From Pseudomonas parafulva (GTDB lineage: Bacteria > Pseudomonadota > Gammaproteobacteria > Pseudomonadales > Pseudomonadaceae), in NCBI RefSeq assembly GCF_002021815.1, contig NZ_CP019952.1, positions 2,077,001-2,141,000 of the forward strand: a DNA stretch of 64,000 nt. Direction: 5' to 3'. The notes under the pieces are model-generated. The model had not been told where the DNA came from, searched no databases, and worked only from the letters and a program-made list of their open reading frames with translations. Numbering within the stretch: position 1 is the stretch's first letter; every line of letters begins with the position of its first letter. Shown one piece after another: positions 62,876 to 64,000 of the stretch. Position numbers and translations under genes: made by a program.

Positions 62876-63630
62876 TGCGCAAGCATGTGGTGCATGCCAG
62901 CCTGGGGCTGGCCGGGTTGCTGGGGTTGCTGCTGGTCTGGTGGGCAGGGGTGGCAGCCTTCGGCCAGCCCGATGGCCTGTCGGCACGCTTCTCGCCCTCG
63001 GCCACCTTTACCAGCCTGATCGAGCTGCTTGGGCAAGGCGAGGTGTACGGACATATCTGGGTCAGCCTCAAACGCATCCTGATCGGTTTGCTGCTGGCGC
63101 TGCTGATCGGTGTGCCCCTTGGGCTGCTGGTGGGCAGCTACCGGCACCTGGAGGCGGCGACTACCCCTGCGTTCCAGTTCCTGCGCATGATCTCGCCGCT
63201 GTCGTGGATGCCGGTCGTGGTGATGCTGATGGGGGTGGGCGATCAGCCCATCTACTTCCTGCTGGCGTTCGCTGCGCTGTGGCCGATCCTGCTCAATACC
63301 GCTGCCGGGGTGCGGCAACTGGACCCGCGCTGGCTGCAGCTCAGCCGAAGCCTGAGCGCCACCCGTTGGGAAACCCTGTGCAAGGTGATTGTCCCCGGCG
63401 TGATCGGGCACGTGCTCACAGGGGTACGGCTGGCCATCGGCATTTTGTGGATCGTGCTGGTGCCCTGCGAGATGCTCGGGGTGAGCGCAGGCTTGGGATA
63501 CTTCATTCTCGATACACGCGACCGCCTGGCCTATTCCGAGCTGATGGCCATGGTGCTGCTGATCGGGGTGCTGGGCTTTGCCCTGGATGCGCTGGCCCGC
63601 GGCCTGCATCGACGTTGGGTGCATGCCTGA
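62875..63630 (+). CDS. ABC transporter permease, SsuC type
   Basis: 251-aa inner-membrane permease with about six spans; the BPD_transp_1 EAA-like loop is PLSWMPVVVMLMGVG...WPILLNTAAGV (residues about 103-145). Starts at the last base of the binding-protein stop (TGATG). Last gene of the 59138-63630 unit. No outer-membrane or regulatory gene follows on this strand. Confidence 0.92.
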   Translation: MRKHVVHASLGLAGLLGLLLVWWAGVAAFGQPDGLSARFSPSATFTSLIELLGQGEVYGHIWVSLKRILIGLLLALLIGVPLGLLVGSYRHLEAATTPAFQFLRMISPLSWMPVVVMLMGVGDQPIYFLLAFAALWPILLNTAAGVRQLDPRWLQLSRSLSATRWETLCKVIVPGVIGHVLTGVRLAIGILWIVLVPCEMLGVSAGLGYFILDTRDRLAYSELMAMVLLIGVLGFALDALARGLHRRWVHA

Positions 63631-63674
63631 GTGCGGACGACCTGCGCCTTGTCACGGGCGCAGGAGCAGGGGAA

Positions 63675-64000
63675 TCAATGTACCGTCAGGCGTTGCTGCA
63701 CGCAGGCCTGGGCCTGAAGGGCTAGCTCATCCAGACGCTCGTCCCGACGCTGTTCGGCCTCAATCATGGCGTCTTCGCCGTGCTGGTTCAGCAGATAGGT
63801 GTGGATTTGCATGACTTCGGTCGTCTGGTAGATAGGCGCGATGTCCAAGCGCCCGATCAGGGCATCACCGCCTTGACCGGTACTGCTCATCAGTACCTGT
63901 GGGCCGTTGGCCGAGACCGCTTGCATGCCCATGACTTCGAACCACGGCACCTGGTGGGCAAAGGCATTCAGTTCAATGTAGCGGTACTGAGCCTGCAGGT
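63675..64000 (-). CDS. Unrecognised protein, partial (5' end beyond the window)
   Basis: Leftward frame open from the window edge to a stop at 63675, at least 108 codons. The visible C-terminal part reads YIELNAFAHQVPWFEVMGMQAV, then GGDALIGRLDIAPIYQ and an acidic/Arg-rich end (EAEQRRDERLDELALQAQ). The frame has an internal GTG at 63950, but the residues upstream of it are protein-like, so the real start lies outside. I do not recognise the family. Convergent with the ABC permease. Confidence 0.65.
   Translation of the reverse strand, partial: LQAQYRYIELNAFAHQVPWFEVMGMQAVSANGPQVLMSSTGQGGDALIGRLDIAPIYQTTEVMQIHTYLLNQHGEDAMIEAEQRRDERLDELALQAQACVQQRLTVH

Overview
The window reads as a high-GC Pseudomonas chromosome, most likely the P. 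putida group. Support comes from P. putida-type REP/REPIN repeats, an L-DOPA-type aromatic decarboxylase next to a LysR regulator, PncA/PncB/NrtR, PpnN, and P. putida-style sensor and c-di-GMP proteins. A complete zeaxanthin-glucoside carotenoid cluster suggests a yellow relative such as the P. fulva/parafulva group (inference; no species marker is present). No rRNA, tRNA or CRISPR array was seen.

Layout. 1-1.8 kb: a complete IS3-family element (IS150-like, with an A6G frameshift signal) inserted in a Pseudomonas intergenic repeat, followed by a hexamer tract. 2-12 kb: UvrD-like helicase, an alpha/beta hydrolase without its nucleophile serine, a possible sterol-desaturase remnant, a VOC protein, heme oxygenase, GNAT, 8-oxoguanine deaminase, MFS transporter and LysR. 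12.5-20 kb: crtZ on the + strand converging on fni-crtX-crtY-crtI-crtB (- strand), with crtE divergent from fni. 20-28.7 kb: REPIN, MocR regulator with divergent GABA-type permease, Tam methyltransferase, YebC-family protein, LysR, aromatic amino acid decarboxylase, EamA exporter. 28.9-30.7 kb: a decaying creatine locus, with creatinase broken by one amber codon and a GlxA-type regulator broken by an internal deletion. 30.8-38.9 kb: PLD-type PssA, a CHASE4-PAS-GGDEF-EAL protein, a REPIN, a membrane diguanylate cyclase, PpnN and a YeiH-type exporter. 39-47 kb: YeiE-like LysR, lipoprotein, NAD salvage genes with NrtR, and two convergent PAS-GAF histidine kinases.

47.3-56.2 kb holds a catabolic island I cannot match to a named pathway: GntR/FCD regulator, Nudix, carboxymuconolactone-decarboxylase-like protein, two paralogous flavin reductases, aldehyde dehydrogenase, alpha/beta hydrolase, PF06684 (AA_synth/DUF1185) protein, luciferase-like monooxygenase and a divergent NCS1 permease. 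Three promoters in it carry near-identical TGGTATACCA palindromes, so it looks like one regulon. The parts fit uptake of a small N-heterocycle, flavin-dependent oxygenation or ring opening, hydrolysis and aldehyde oxidation. A chemoreceptor follows immediately.

58.1-63.6 kb is a second orphan catabolic unit: an AraC regulator divergent from AhpD-like protein, acyl-CoA-dehydrogenase-like flavoprotein and an SsuABC-type ABC importer with a Tat-type binding protein. The window ends inside an unrecognised leftward gene.
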